A stretch of DNA of 64,000 bases from Aquimarina sp. TRL1 (GCF_013365535.1 NZ_CP053590.1:2904501-2968500), one strand, 5' to 3'. Positions 47,086 to 56,865 are shown, counted from the first letter of the stretch. The notes: generated by a model not told the origin, from the sequence alone. Numbers and translations: made by a program.

Positions 47086-47158
47086 GCGGGAGTAGCTCAG
47101 TTGGTAGAGCGTCAGCCTTCCAAGCTGAATGTCGCCGGTTCGAACCCGGTCTCCCGCT
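47086..47158 (+). tRNA. tRNA-Gly (anticodon TCC)
   Basis: A cloverleaf can be drawn. The acceptor arm GCGGGAG pairs with CTCCCGC. The D arm contains AGCTCAGTTGGTAGAGC. The anticodon arm is CAGCC-TTCCAAG-CTG with TCC in the loop, and the T arm contains GGTTCGAACCC. The discriminator base is T, and CCA is not encoded. The anticodon reads GGA and probably other GGN codons. Confidence 0.96.
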
Positions 47159-47160
47159 CT

Positions 47161-47194
47161 AAAAAAATCTCATCAATATTGATGAGATTTTTTT
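47161..47194 (+). terminator. Intrinsic terminator after tRNA-Gly
   Basis: Perfect palindrome ATCTCATCAATATTGATGAGAT framed by A and T runs, directly behind the tRNA. Confidence 0.85.
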
Positions 47195-47527
47195 TATTCC
47201 TTAAAATATAATCATTTTAATTTAAAATCAATTATATAACATAATATGTTGATGAAAAAAAATGAGATAAGAAGAATGTGTGTGATTATATAAGACTTCG
47301 TTATTTAATTGTAAGCCGTACTTCTTGTCTTTTGATAATTGGTTATTCATAAATTTACATATTCTTTTATATAGGAGAAAAAGGTGGTAGAGGAGAACTT
47401 GTCTTTTTTAACAAGGATGTGATTTAGTCTTTTGATGTATTCTGAAAAAAAGAATAATTGAAATAGGCAAGGGATATGCTATATGAGCTAATTTAATATA
47501 TTTACTAAATAAATTTAGAAATAGATA
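47195..47527. other. Intergenic region without a recognised gene
   Basis: A+T-rich spacer between the tRNA terminator and the TMTC-like gene. No convincing promoter box, RNA or repeat was found. Confidence 0.45.
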
Positions 47528-49441
47528 ATGGCGAATAAAATTTTGACTAACTATGAAGAGGTTTTGCAAAAAACAGATTCGCAAAAGATCTTACTAGTGA
47601 TCTTGTTAATTGGTTTAGGGGTTTATAGTCCTGTGTTCCTGGGGTCACAGTTTCTTACATATGATGATAACTGGTATATTTATGAAAATAAAAATGTGAT
47701 TGACTTATCATGGAGTTCTATAGTAAATATATTTACAACTCTCCAAGGGGGGCAATATTCTCCATTAGGAGAAGTGTATCACGCTATTTTGTATTCTATT
47801 TTTGGTAAAAATGCAACAGCTTTTAAGATTTGTGCTTTATTAGTACATCTTGTTAATGTTACTTTGTTGTTTAAAGTTTTTAACGGGCTTTTTGAAGATA
47901 AAGTATTAGTATCTTTCGTAGCTTTGGTTTTTGCGATTCATCCTATGCAGGTAGAGACTATCGGTTGGATTTCTGTGATTTTCAGAAATGCTGTTTTTTT
48001 TATGTTTCTTGGGTATTGGTTCTATATAAAATATCTGGAAAATAATTGTAAGAAAAGTAATTTAATTCCTGTTATTGTTTGTTTTGTATTAGCTCTTTTT
48101 ACTAAAGAGCAGGCTGTATTATTTCCTGTAGGGCTGTTTTTGATAAGCCTTATTAAATTAGAAACAATTAATGTCAAAAGATTCTGGGTAGAAATGGTGT
48201 TTTGGGCAATACTTACCATGATATTCGGCTTAGTGACTATAGAGATAACCAAAACAGGAGGTCCTAGTATTGTTAATAGGAGTGTGTCTTTGTATGATAA
48301 AGTAGGGTTGTTATCTAAAACAATACTATCCTATTTTTATAATTTCTTATTTCCTTTTAAATTGTCTTTTTCTTATCCGTATCCATTAGAGGGGAATTCT
48401 CCTTCTGTTTTTAATGTGTTTTTTTCTTTAGGAGTGTTATTGTTAGGAGGGTATCTGTCTCTTAAGAATAAATTATTTAGATTCGGTTTCTTGTGGAGTT
48501 TTGGTTTTTTAAGTCTTGGGCTGGCATTTGCTTTTTTTCATTTAAGAGATTCTTTTATGGCGGATCGTTATGCATATGTAGCTATAATAGGTTTTGCGTT
48601 TTTGCTGTATTTGATTTTAAAGCACATTAAGAAATTGCTGGGGAATAATAAGTCATTGTTTTTTATTTTAGTATTAGGGTTTTTGATTACTTTCTCTATT
48701 CAATCTTTTAATAGAGTACCAGTTTTTAAAAACTCTAAAAGTGTTTGGACTCAGGCTGTAGAGGCAAATCCTAATAATCAATATGCATACAATAGTTTGG
48801 GGTTTTATTATAGAACTCAAAAAAAATTAGATACAGCTTTGGTGTTGTATAAACGAGCAATAAAAATTAAACCAGAATATTTAGCTCATAGTAATATTGG
48901 AAAAATTTATTTTAGTAGAAAGCAATATGATAGCGCTTTGTATCATGTATCCCAAGCTATCTTTTTAAACCCCTCTTATCAGAGAGCTTATGAGAATAGG
49001 GCAGCTATTTATTATAAGTTGAAACAAAAAGATTCTTTATTGGCGGATTTGAATAAGATTTTATTCTTGGATCCAGATAATATAAAGTACCTTAAAGAGA
49101 GAGCTAAGATTTCTTTCGAAAAGAAGAAGTATAAGGAAACGATCCTTGATATGGAGAAATTACTGAAATACGATAAAGCAAATGATTATGCATATTATCT
49201 GATTGGTCATTCGAATATGGCGATAAAAAATTATGTCGAAGCTAATACCTATTTAGATGAGGCTATTAGGTTGAAAAAAAATAAACCAAACTATTATTAT
49301 ATTCGGTCATTGTGCCGGGTTAATGTCAAAAACTATAAAGGCGCATTAGAAGATGCGATGAAAGCAAAAAAAATGGGAATGAAAATAAGTCATGAGTACT
49401 TGATGGCATTACGTCAACAGTTGAAAAAATCAAATGAATAA
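47528..49441 (+). CDS. TMTC-like membrane glycosyltransferase with TPR domain
   Basis: 637 aa. Residues about 20-405 hold around nine to eleven membrane spans with long extracytoplasmic loops. Residues 415-635 hold about six tetratricopeptide repeats (for example LDTALVLYKRAIKIKPEYLAH). Two signatures resemble the TMTC protein O-mannosyltransferases and their bacterial relatives: AIHPMQVETIGWISVI (about 138-153) and DRYAYVAIIGFAFL (about 346-359). The early acidic pair TYDDNWYI (about 48-55) fits a GT-C catalytic loop. The gene is 13 bp upstream of a polyprenyl-phosphate GT2 gene, whose product would supply the lipid-linked sugar. Sugar and acceptor proteins are unknown. Call based on architecture and remembered motifs. 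Confidence 0.72.
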   Translation: MANKILTNYEEVLQKTDSQKILLVILLIGLGVYSPVFLGSQFLTYDDNWYIYENKNVIDLSWSSIVNIFTTLQGGQYSPLGEVYHAILYSIFGKNATAFKICALLVHLVNVTLLFKVFNGLFEDKVLVSFVALVFAIHPMQVETIGWISVIFRNAVFFMFLGYWFYIKYLENNCKKSNLIPVIVCFVLALFTKEQAVLFPVGLFLISLIKLETINVKRFWVEMVFWAILTMIFGLVTIEITKTGGPSIVNRSVSLYDKVGLLSKTILSYFYNFLFPFKLSFSYPYPLEGNSPSVFNVFFSLGVLLLGGYLSLKNKLFRFGFLWSFGFLSLGLAFAFFHLRDSFMADRYAYVAIIGFAFLLYLILKHIKKLLGNNKSLFFILVLGFLITFSIQSFNRVPVFKNSKSVWTQAVEANPNNQYAYNSLGFYYRTQKKLDTALVLYKRAIKIKPEYLAHSNIGKIYFSRKQYDSALYHVSQAIFLNPSYQRAYENRAAIYYKLKQKDSLLADLNKILFLDPDNIKYLKERAKISFEKKKYKETILDMEKLLKYDKANDYAYYLIGHSNMAIKNYVEANTYLDEAIRLKKNKPNYYYIRSLCRVNVKNYKGALEDAMKAKKMGMKISHEYLMALRQQLKKSNE

Positions 49442-49454
49442 GTAAAATTTACAA

Positions 49455-50390
49455 ATGAGAATCAATACACTGTCAATAGTTATCCCTTGTTTTAATGAAC
49501 AAGATAATATCAAATTCCTGTTTGAAGAATTGAAAAAGGTGTTGAATGATTTTGATTTTGTGGTAGAAATGATATTTGTTGATGATGGAAGTAAGGATGG
49601 TACGTTTGGAGAAATTGAAAAAATAGCCGATGTAGATAATCGTGTTACGGGGATTTCGTTTTCCAGAAATTTTGGTCATCAGATAGCCTTGTTGGCAGGA
49701 ATGGAAAAAGCAAAGGGAGATGCAGTTGTGACAATGGATGGCGATTTGCAGCATCCGCCAGAGGTAATCCCTGAGATGATTCAACAATATAATCAGGGGT
49801 ATGATATTGTGAATACCAAGAGAATTGATGGGGTTTCTACTTCTCTTTTTAAGAGGAAAACATCAAAATGGTTTTATGCTCTGATTAATAAGTTGTCTGA
49901 TGTACGAGTAGAACCCAATAGTGCAGACTTTAGATTAATGAGTAGGGAAACAGTAGATGCGTTTTTGAAAATAAAAGAACAAGACCGTTTTACCCGAGGA
50001 CTTATAAGCTGGATTGGATTTAAACAGACGTTTGTAGCGTATACTTCACAACCCAGGTATTCTGGGAAGACTTCATATACCTTAAAAAAAATGCTTGTTT
50101 TGGCAGTCAACGGGATAACGAGTATGTCATCAAAACCATTGCGAATATCCCTCTACTTAGGATTGTTGTTTTTTGTTACCGGAATCGTGTATTCGATTTT
50201 TATTTTGTACAATTTTTTTAAGGGAGTTAATGTCGAAGGATGGACCTCTATTCTTATAACTATTCTTATTCTGGGAGGAGTTCAGCTATTTATAATGTCT
50301 ATAATTGGAGAGTATGTTTCTCGCATATTTAATGAGACAAAAGCCAGACCTCTCTATTTGGTAAAAAAAGAGACCGGTCAAAAGAGTTAA
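49455..50390 (+). CDS. GT2 glycosyltransferase, polyprenyl-phosphate type (DPM1/GtrB-like)
   Basis: 311 aa. The GT-A domain shows SIVIPCFNEQDNI, IFVDDGSKDGT and the DxD-type VVTMDGDLQHPPEVIPEM, then NSADFRLMSRETVDAFLK and RFTRGLISWIGFKQ. Two C-terminal membrane spans follow (about 235-258 and 268-290). This layout is that of GtrB/ArnC/DPM1 proteins, which load mannose, glucose or a related sugar onto a polyprenyl phosphate. It is 13 bp downstream of the TMTC-like gene and so is its probable sugar-lipid supplier. Its stop overlaps the convergent methyltransferase gene by 4 bp. Confidence 0.92.
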   Translation: MRINTLSIVIPCFNEQDNIKFLFEELKKVLNDFDFVVEMIFVDDGSKDGTFGEIEKIADVDNRVTGISFSRNFGHQIALLAGMEKAKGDAVVTMDGDLQHPPEVIPEMIQQYNQGYDIVNTKRIDGVSTSLFKRKTSKWFYALINKLSDVRVEPNSADFRLMSRETVDAFLKIKEQDRFTRGLISWIGFKQTFVAYTSQPRYSGKTSYTLKKMLVLAVNGITSMSSKPLRISLYLGLLFFVTGIVYSIFILYNFFKGVNVEGWTSILITILILGGVQLFIMSIIGEYVSRIFNETKARPLYLVKKETGQKS

Positions 50391-51160
50391 TGTGTACTAT
50401 ATAAGCTTAGTGTTGCAAAGGAAAGCTTTCTTCCAATGTAGTTTCTGAAAAATAATGAATCTATTCTAAATAATAATTTAACCAGCCCTTTACCTCCTAT
50501 GTTTAGAAAAGGAAAAGCATCCGGGTTATAAAACAAAATATATGAGAGAAGTCCTGGGTATATTTGATCTTTTAGAGTGTATCCGTTTTTTAGAAACATT
50601 TGATTCAGATCTTTTAAGATAAAAGCCTTTTCGGTTTCCTGGTCAAATAGCTCATTTTTTTTGTAGATGCGTTCCCGGATTTTTCTAAAGATAATATTAT
50701 TGTGTGTTGGTTCTAAGAGGATAAAGGAACCGCCTTCTTTTAGGTTGTTTTTTAGGTTTTCGACTACTTGTTCACACATAGATGGAACATGATGAAGCCC
50801 TCCAATGATAATAATGATATCAAATTTTTTGTCACTCTTAAAGGTAGAGATATCCTGAACATATACATGTAAAGCTGGATTTTTTTCTTTGACTTTTTTT
50901 ATTAATACAGAGCTATAATCAAAGCCTTCATACGATCCCAGATTACCAATGTTTTCTTCGAGTATAGATTTTCCTTCAGAGTATCCACACATGGGCTCCA
51001 GAACAGATAATTGCTGGTTTTTTAGATGTTTTTTGTTTTTAAAGAAAAAATGCCACATTAATTTCTTTAGATACAAATGATTTGTTGCTCTTCGGGCATT
51101 GTAATATTTTTCAGAAATATTTTCAAAATGTTCTCTTTGCTGTTCTATTAAGTCACTCAT
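50387..51160 (-). CDS. Class I SAM-dependent methyltransferase
   Basis: 257 aa. The SAM-binding core reads LSVLEPMCGYSEGKSILEEN (motif I, about 48-67), then YEGFDYSSVLIKKVKEKNP, FDIIIIIGGLHHVPSMCEQV and LKEGGSFILLEPTHNN (motif post-I to III). Proteins of this type often act on polysaccharide or lipid intermediates. It converges on the GT2 gene with a 4-bp overlap, and its ATG at 51160 lies 47 bp after the glsA stop, so it may share the pepE-glsA transcript. Substrate unknown. Confidence 0.85.
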   Translation of the reverse strand: MSDLIEQQREHFENISEKYYNARRATNHLYLKKLMWHFFFKNKKHLKNQQLSVLEPMCGYSEGKSILEENIGNLGSYEGFDYSSVLIKKVKEKNPALHVYVQDISTFKSDKKFDIIIIIGGLHHVPSMCEQVVENLKNNLKEGGSFILLEPTHNNIIFRKIRERIYKKNELFDQETEKAFILKDLNQMFLKNGYTLKDQIYPGLLSYILFYNPDAFPFLNIGGKGLVKLLFRIDSLFFRNYIGRKLSFATLSLYSTH

Positions 51161-51207
51161 GGGGGTGAATTACAATTTTGATGTAAGGTATAAAAATAAT
51201 GGTTTTC

Positions 51208-52122
51208 TTAAAATATAGATAATCCGGTTAAGGTTGTTAGCCGTTCCAGTGCATACATTCCTAATTCCGAGTTTCCTTTAGGATTTAGGGGAGGGCTCCA
51301 TACAGCAACAGTGTATTGTCCTGGGTGTATAGCTACAATACCCCCGCCGACACCACTTTTACCAGGTAAACCGACTCTAAAGCTAAACTCTCCGGCTTCG
51401 TCATAAAAACCACAAGTTTGCATGATGGCATTAATTCTTTTTATTTTACTGGGAGGTATGAGTGCTATTGAAGTAGTTGGTTTCTTGCCTTCATTTGCAT
51501 AGATAGCAAAGGCAGAAGAAAGTTCTTTGCAAGACATCTCTATAGCACATTGATAGGTGTAAAAATCCAAAACCTCCTCAATATCATTTTCGATATTTCC
51601 GAAAGACTTCATAAGATTCAATAGGGAAGCATTTCTGTAACTGTGTTTTTTTTCAGATTCAAAAACATCATTGTCAATATTGATAGTAGGAATATTGCTG
51701 ATCTCACTAATAAAGGCGAGGAGTTCTTCTTTAGGGTGCTTTAATTTGGATAGTAATATATCAGAAATGACGAGTGCTCCGGCATTTATAAAAGGATTTC
51801 TGGGGATTCCTTCTTCGTGCTCTAGTTGTACGAGAGAATTAAATGGATCTCCCGATGGTTCTACATCCAATCTTTTGAAAATATCATCGCCGATTAACGA
51901 CATAGCCAGGCTGAGAGAGAATACTTTAGAAATACTTTGAATAGAGAATTTTTCTTCATGACTTCCAATGTGATAGTGTCCGGATTTTAGACAATATAAA
52001 TGCATGGCAAATTTGTCTTTAGGAACTTTTTCTAATTCAGGGATGTATGAGGCTACTTTTCCTATTGTTTTTTGATAAGGGAGTTCAGACTGAATCTGGT
52101 GTAAGATATTTTGATATTCCAT
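51208..52122 (-). CDS. glsA: Glutaminase A
   Basis: 304 aa, standard length for the serine-dependent beta-lactamase-fold glutaminase that converts glutamine to glutamate and ammonia. The catalytic Ser-Lys pair is in EKFSIQSISKVFSLSLAM. Other family segments are PRNPFINAGALVISD, NASLLNLMKSFGN, YTYQCAIEMSCKELS and GLPGKSGVGGGIVAIHPGQY. The start is an ATG. It lies 5 bp downstream of the dipeptidase E gene, so the two are co-transcribed, fitting use of amide and acidic amino acids. Confidence 0.96.
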   Translation of the reverse strand: MEYQNILHQIQSELPYQKTIGKVASYIPELEKVPKDKFAMHLYCLKSGHYHIGSHEEKFSIQSISKVFSLSLAMSLIGDDIFKRLDVEPSGDPFNSLVQLEHEEGIPRNPFINAGALVISDILLSKLKHPKEELLAFISEISNIPTINIDNDVFESEKKHSYRNASLLNLMKSFGNIENDIEEVLDFYTYQCAIEMSCKELSSAFAIYANEGKKPTTSIALIPPSKIKRINAIMQTCGFYDEAGEFSFRVGLPGKSGVGGGIVAIHPGQYTVAVWSPPLNPKGNSELGMYALERLTTLTGLSIF

Positions 52123-52127
52123 GACGG

Positions 52128-52835
52128 TTAGTTAAGGTTGGCAAAAGAGCTTCCAGAAGGTACTTCATAAGGTTTTTTATGTTGCTCAAAAACTCTAGCA
52201 GATAAAGCACCTTTTAGTAAGATATCATTATTAGAAAGTTCTAACCAGCTGCCTTCTCTTAATCCGATTACAGGTTGGGAGTTAAGTGTGTGGAACTCTT
52301 TGATTCTGGTTTCTCTGGTTTCTCCTTTATGGGTAGAGGTAGGATCTGGGTCTAAGTAATGTGGATTAATATTAAACGGGAGAATACCGATAGTTTTAAA
52401 GCCGGGAGGGTAGATAATAGGCATGTCATTAGTGGTTTTCATATCGAGACCGCAAATATTACTTCCAGCACTGGTTCCTAAATAAGGAGTTCCGGCTTCT
52501 ATGACGTCCTTTAAAACGGTTAATAAATCATTTTTATATAATTGACTAACAAGAAGGAAGGTGTTTCCTCCTCCGGTAAAAATACCTTTAGCGTCTTTGA
52601 TAGCTTTGATCGGGTCAGCAAAAGAATGAATTCCTTTGAGAGCTATGTTTATTTTTTGAAATGCCTGTTGTGCTACCTGAGTATACTCATCATGAGAGAT
52701 TCCATTGGGTTTTGCATAGGGGATAAAGAGAACTTCATTTGTGTTAGAAAATAAGTTTGCTAGGTCATTGAGAATGTATTCCAGATAACCGCTTCCATGT
52801 ATGGTTGAAGTACTGGCGATGATGCATTTTTTCAT
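52128..52835 (-). CDS. pepE: Dipeptidase E (S51 family aspartyl dipeptidase)
   Basis: 235 aa, the normal length. PepE hydrolyses dipeptides with N-terminal aspartate. The nucleophile serine lies in the elbow YLGTSAGSNICGLD (about 117-130). Other segments are IFTGGGNTFLLVSQLYKN, PFNINPHYLDPDPTSTHKGE (with the catalytic His region) and VIGLREGSWLEL. It is first in a two-gene unit with glsA. The ATG is at 52835. Confidence 0.93.
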   Translation of the reverse strand: MKKCIIASTSTIHGSGYLEYILNDLANLFSNTNEVLFIPYAKPNGISHDEYTQVAQQAFQKINIALKGIHSFADPIKAIKDAKGIFTGGGNTFLLVSQLYKNDLLTVLKDVIEAGTPYLGTSAGSNICGLDMKTTNDMPIIYPPGFKTIGILPFNINPHYLDPDPTSTHKGETRETRIKEFHTLNSQPVIGLREGSWLELSNNDILLKGALSARVFEQHKKPYEVPSGSSFANLN

Positions 52836-53089
52836 ATGATTATAATTGTGCTTTACTGGTTGTATGTATTTCTAATTGGAATTACCATCAGCGTTTTTTG
52901 AAAGAGATTTTATATTGTTACTCAGATATGCGTCTCCTTTTTTTAAACAAGCTAATGTAAATTATTTTTAGAAAACTTAAGGGAGAAATGATAGGTGTAT
53001 TTTGGAATACTCTTTGAGGTTATCATGATGTTAGTTTCTCGGGGTGTCACACAATGTGTTTTAGGTAGTCTTTGGGGGTATAGTTAGTT

Positions 53090-53887
53090 ATGGGAGAAAA
53101 ATATTTTTTTAGCGCTTTGGAGAAGAATCAGCAACTCTTGTGTTGCTTTTTTTTGATCATTATTCCTTCTGTCATATTGGGGCAAGATGTAAAAATGATA
53201 CGAGGAAAAGTGGAAGGGGATGCGATTCAGGGATATGCTATTAATATTGTTAATTATACCCGGCAGAAAGGTACGACAAATGACGAACTGGGTTTTTTTG
53301 AAATTCCTGTAAAAGTTAATGATTCGGTAGTGTTTTCTTCTGTTCAGTATAATGAATATGTGTGGGTGGTAAAAAAAGAAGATCTTGATAAAGAGCTTGT
53401 GGTGATTCCATTAATATCTGCTGTTACAATGCTGAATGAAGTAAATATAAGAGATACAGAATTAACAGGCTTTTTGGGAAAAGATTCAAAAGAAATACAA
53501 GTGAACCCCTATGTGAGTAACAGAACGCTTGGGCTTCCGTTTTTAGATTTGGAACCATTGCCCAAAGTGGATAGGGTACTGTTTACAGCTAAATCAGGGA
53601 TATTAGATTATCCTATCAATCTGTTAAACGGAACAATTAAAAGGCTAAAGAAGCATAAAAATATTCATGAAAAAAGGAGTTTAGTCTCCAAAGGTGAAAA
53701 AATTATGGATCCGGTATTTTTTACAGAAACTTTGGGGATTCCTCAAGAATTAGTAACTGATTTTGTGTATTATTGCGAAGAAGATGCAAAGTTTAAGCAA
53801 TTGATAAGGATAGGTGACCTTTTAGTGTTGATGGATTTTTATCAGAAAAAAGCAAAACAATATAAAGAGCATAAGCAGTTGGATTAG
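53090..53887 (+). CDS. Envelope protein with CarboxypepD_reg-like domain
   Basis: 265 aa with a hydrophobic signal segment (LLCCFFLIIIPSVILGQD). Residues about 38-115 form a carboxypeptidase-regulatory-like (Ig-type) domain: IRGKVEGDAIQGYAINIVN, TTNDELGFFEIPVKVNDSVVFSS. The C-terminal part is helical and unassigned (ETLGIPQELVTDFVYYCEED). A sequence TAGTCTTTG lies 16 bp upstream of the ATG and could be a -7 box with one extra spacer base. It heads a unit with a DUF6702 gene and an M1 peptidase gene, an arrangement I recall in other flavobacteria. Role unknown. Confidence 0.8.
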   Translation: MGEKYFFSALEKNQQLLCCFFLIIIPSVILGQDVKMIRGKVEGDAIQGYAINIVNYTRQKGTTNDELGFFEIPVKVNDSVVFSSVQYNEYVWVVKKEDLDKELVVIPLISAVTMLNEVNIRDTELTGFLGKDSKEIQVNPYVSNRTLGLPFLDLEPLPKVDRVLFTAKSGILDYPINLLNGTIKRLKKHKNIHEKRSLVSKGEKIMDPVFFTETLGIPQELVTDFVYYCEEDAKFKQLIRIGDLLVLMDFYQKKAKQYKEHKQLD

Positions 53888-53955
53888 GTGTTTTTAAAGG
53901 CTTGTCTTCATAGAAAAAAGTTAATAAGAATTACAGATATTGTTCCATAAGAAAG

Positions 53956-54459
53956 ATGAAAAAAAAAGCATTATTAGGTTTGGTCATGATGGTAATTGTA
54001 GTGAGTTCATTTACTACATTACATAAGTTTTATGTAAGTGTTACTCAGATAGAGTATAAAGAGGAAGAAAAATCGTTACAGGTTATATCCAGGGTTTTTA
54101 TAGATGATTTGGAGAAGGTAATGCGAGAACGATATGATGAATCTCTTACGTTTCTGCCAGAGGGGGAAGATCCTATGGTTGTATCGTATTTAGAGTCGTA
54201 TTTCAGACAAAAACTAATAATTAGGGTAAATGGAGAAGAGGTGAGTTGTTCTTTTTTAGGGAAAGAATATGAAAATGATCTGGTTCTCTGTTATTTCGAA
54301 GTTTTGGGAGTGTCAGGGCTGGATGAGATAGAGGTGACCAATCAAGCCTTGATGGATGTGTTTGAAGAACAACAAAATATTATTCACATAAAAAAAGGGA
54401 AAGAGCGAAAAAGTTTAATATTGGAGAAAGAACGAGAAAGTGGACTTGTTAAATTTTAG
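53956..54459 (+). CDS. DUF6702-like exported protein
   Basis: 167 aa with a signal peptide (ALLGLVMMVIVVSSFTTLHK). The mature part opens with HKFYVSVTQIEYKEEEKSLQ, followed by VISRVFIDDLEKVMRERY and a beta-sandwich-like tail. This pattern agrees with DUF6702 as I remember it, a Bacteroidota family of unknown function often encoded beside M1 peptidases. It lies 68 bp after the preceding gene and 58 bp before the M1 gene. No metal site or catalytic motif is evident. Confidence 0.72.
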   Translation: MKKKALLGLVMMVIVVSSFTTLHKFYVSVTQIEYKEEEKSLQVISRVFIDDLEKVMRERYDESLTFLPEGEDPMVVSYLESYFRQKLIIRVNGEEVSCSFLGKEYENDLVLCYFEVLGVSGLDEIEVTNQALMDVFEEQQNIIHIKKGKERKSLILEKERESGLVKF

Positions 54460-54517
54460 TAAATAAATCATCAATTCTTTAAAAAATAAATTATTTTGCG
54501 CTTTTATAGTTAACGCA

Positions 54518-56839
54518 ATGTCAATCAAAATGAAAAAATTATTATTTGTATTTTCTGTTGCTTTCTGGGGTTCTGGAGTTGTGTCATATGCACAAGAACA
54601 AAAAGCAGAAACTCGTGAGTTAGGGCATATTAATGAAAATAAATTTAGACAGCTGTATCAGGAGTTTTCAACTCCAAATATGTATCGTACAGCTTCTGGG
54701 GCTCCTGGTTCTGCGTATTATCAGCAACAAGCTGATTATATCATGGATATAGAACTGGATGATGAAAATAAAAAGCTAACAGGTAAGGAAACAATTACTT
54801 ATACAAACAATTCTCCTGATGTTTTAGAATTTTTATGGGTTCAGTTGGATCAAAATATGAGAGCTAAAGATTCTAAAACTCCATTAATACAAAATGATCC
54901 TATGGGGATAGGAGATACCCCAGATCAGTTTGTTAAAAAATATTTCAAAGAGCCTTTTGATGGAGGGTTTAATATTACTGCTGTAAAAGATCAAAATGGA
55001 AAGGCATTAAAGTATACGATTAATCAGACAATGATGCGTGTAGAAATGCCTCAACACCTAAAGTCAGGAGCAAGTTTTACTTTCTCGATAGATTGGTGGT
55101 ATAATATTAATAATCATGTAGATGGAAGAGGAAGATCTGGTTATGAAGAATTTGAGGATGGAAATAGAGCTTATGTAATCGCTCAGTTTTACCCGAGAAT
55201 GGCAGTATATAATGATGTAGAAGGATGGCAGAACTCTCAGTTCTGGGGACGAGGAGAATTTGCATTACCTTTTGGTAATTTTGAAGTAAATATCACAACG
55301 CCGGATGATCATATTCTAGATGGTACCGGAGTACTTACCAACCGTAAGGAAGTGTATACTAAAGAGATGTTAAAAAGATATGAGAAAGCTAAGAAATCAT
55401 ATGATAAACCTGTGATTATTGTATCTCAAAAAGAAGCTGAAGAGAATTCAAAAACATTTTCTAAAGGGAAGAAAACATGGAAATTAAAAGCAGAGAATGT
55501 TAGGGATTTTGGTTTTGCAACTTCCAGACGATTTATCTGGGATATGATGGCTGTAAAAGTTGGAGGAAAAGATGTGATGGCTGTTTCTATGTACCCTAAG
55601 GAAGGGAATCCATTGTGGGAAGAATGGTCGACAATTGCTGTTGCGAGTACTTTGAAATCTTATAGTAGAATGACATTTGATTATCCATATCATAAGGCAA
55701 TTTCTGTACATGCAAAAAATCAAGGTATGGAGTATCCTATGATCTGTTGGAACTGGGGAAGACCAGATGAAGATGGTAAATATACTGACCGGGTTAAGTT
55801 CGGAATGATCAGTGTTATTATACATGAAGTGGGACATAACTTTTTTCCTATGATTGTCAATAGTGATGAGCGTCAGTGGACATGGATGGATGAAGGGCTA
55901 AATACTTTTGTACAATACGTAGCAGAACAAGATTTTGGAGAATGGTATCCACAAGCTTTAAAACCATTAAAAAAATATCCATCGCGTAGAGGACCAGCAG
56001 AAAAAATAGTGCCTTACATGAGTGGGGATCAGAGTTTTATTTCTCCTATCATGACACAATCGAACAATATTTATCAGTTTGGATCTAATGCATATTCAAA
56101 ACCTGCTACCGGATTGAATATTCTTAGAGAGACAATTATGGGAAGAGATTTGTTTGATTATGCATTTAGGACTTATTCCCAGAGATGGATGTTTAAGCAT
56201 CCAACACCAGAAGATTTTTTCCGTACGATGGAAGATGCTTCTGCAGTTGATTTAGATTGGTTCTGGAGAGGCTGGTTTTACACTACAGATTATACAGATA
56301 TAGGAGTAAAAGATGTGAAAAAGTATTATGTGTCTTCTTCTATAAATGATAGAGCAAAAGCATTTATAGAGAGCAGAGGAATTAAAGAAAGTGATTTAGG
56401 ACCTAGAGTGTATTTGGTAGAAGAAGGAGCTAATGATTACAAAGAAGAATATAAAGAGAAAAGTTCTATAGAAACCTCTAAATCATTAAAAGAATATATG
56501 ATGGATAATTTCTCTGCTACAGAAAGAACAGCATTAAAAAATCCGAAGTATTTTTATGAAGTTACATTCGAGAAACCAGGAGGGTTGGTGATGCCGTTAA
56601 TTGTAGAATATAGTTATAAAGATGGGACATCAGAAACAATTAAATACCCTGCACAAGTTTGGAGAAAAAATGATTTGGAAGTTAAAAAATCAATTGCTTC
56701 AGATAAGGAAATAGTGAAGATAACTGTGGATCCTAAAAACGAAACAGCAGATATTGATACGTCTAATAACAATTGGCCAAAAGGAGCTGCTCCAATAAAT
56801 AAGTTTGATCAGTTCAAGAAACGAAGTCAGAAACAATAA
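54518..56839 (+). CDS. M1-family metallopeptidase, exported
   Basis: 773 aa with a signal peptide (KKLLFVFSVAFWGSGVVSYAQ); initiation may be at 54518 or the ATG at 54530. The gluzincin motif is His436-Glu-Val-Gly-His440 in VIIHEVGHNFFPMIVNSDER, with the third ligand Glu in WTWMDEGLNTFVQYV about 19 residues later. An N-terminal beta-saddle domain (ADYIMDIELDDENKKLTGKE) precedes it. The GAMEN-type substrate motif is not obvious. It probably trims peptides in the periplasm. The gene ends the three-gene unit and has a terminator. Confidence 0.92.
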   Translation: MSIKMKKLLFVFSVAFWGSGVVSYAQEQKAETRELGHINENKFRQLYQEFSTPNMYRTASGAPGSAYYQQQADYIMDIELDDENKKLTGKETITYTNNSPDVLEFLWVQLDQNMRAKDSKTPLIQNDPMGIGDTPDQFVKKYFKEPFDGGFNITAVKDQNGKALKYTINQTMMRVEMPQHLKSGASFTFSIDWWYNINNHVDGRGRSGYEEFEDGNRAYVIAQFYPRMAVYNDVEGWQNSQFWGRGEFALPFGNFEVNITTPDDHILDGTGVLTNRKEVYTKEMLKRYEKAKKSYDKPVIIVSQKEAEENSKTFSKGKKTWKLKAENVRDFGFATSRRFIWDMMAVKVGGKDVMAVSMYPKEGNPLWEEWSTIAVASTLKSYSRMTFDYPYHKAISVHAKNQGMEYPMICWNWGRPDEDGKYTDRVKFGMISVIIHEVGHNFFPMIVNSDERQWTWMDEGLNTFVQYVAEQDFGEWYPQALKPLKKYPSRRGPAEKIVPYMSGDQSFISPIMTQSNNIYQFGSNAYSKPATGLNILRETIMGRDLFDYAFRTYSQRWMFKHPTPEDFFRTMEDASAVDLDWFWRGWFYTTDYTDIGVKDVKKYYVSSSINDRAKAFIESRGIKESDLGPRVYLVEEGANDYKEEYKEKSSIETSKSLKEYMMDNFSATERTALKNPKYFYEVTFEKPGGLVMPLIVEYSYKDGTSETIKYPAQVWRKNDLEVKKSIASDKEIVKITVDPKNETADIDTSNNNWPKGAAPINKFDQFKKRSQKQ

Positions 56840-56865
56840 AAAAACAATATTCAATATATAAAAAT

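Noticed and set aside
47195..47527. Possible small RNA or attachment site beside tRNA-Gly
   Set aside because: No duplicated tRNA 3' end, integrase or structured element was found; only the tRNA terminator is convincing.
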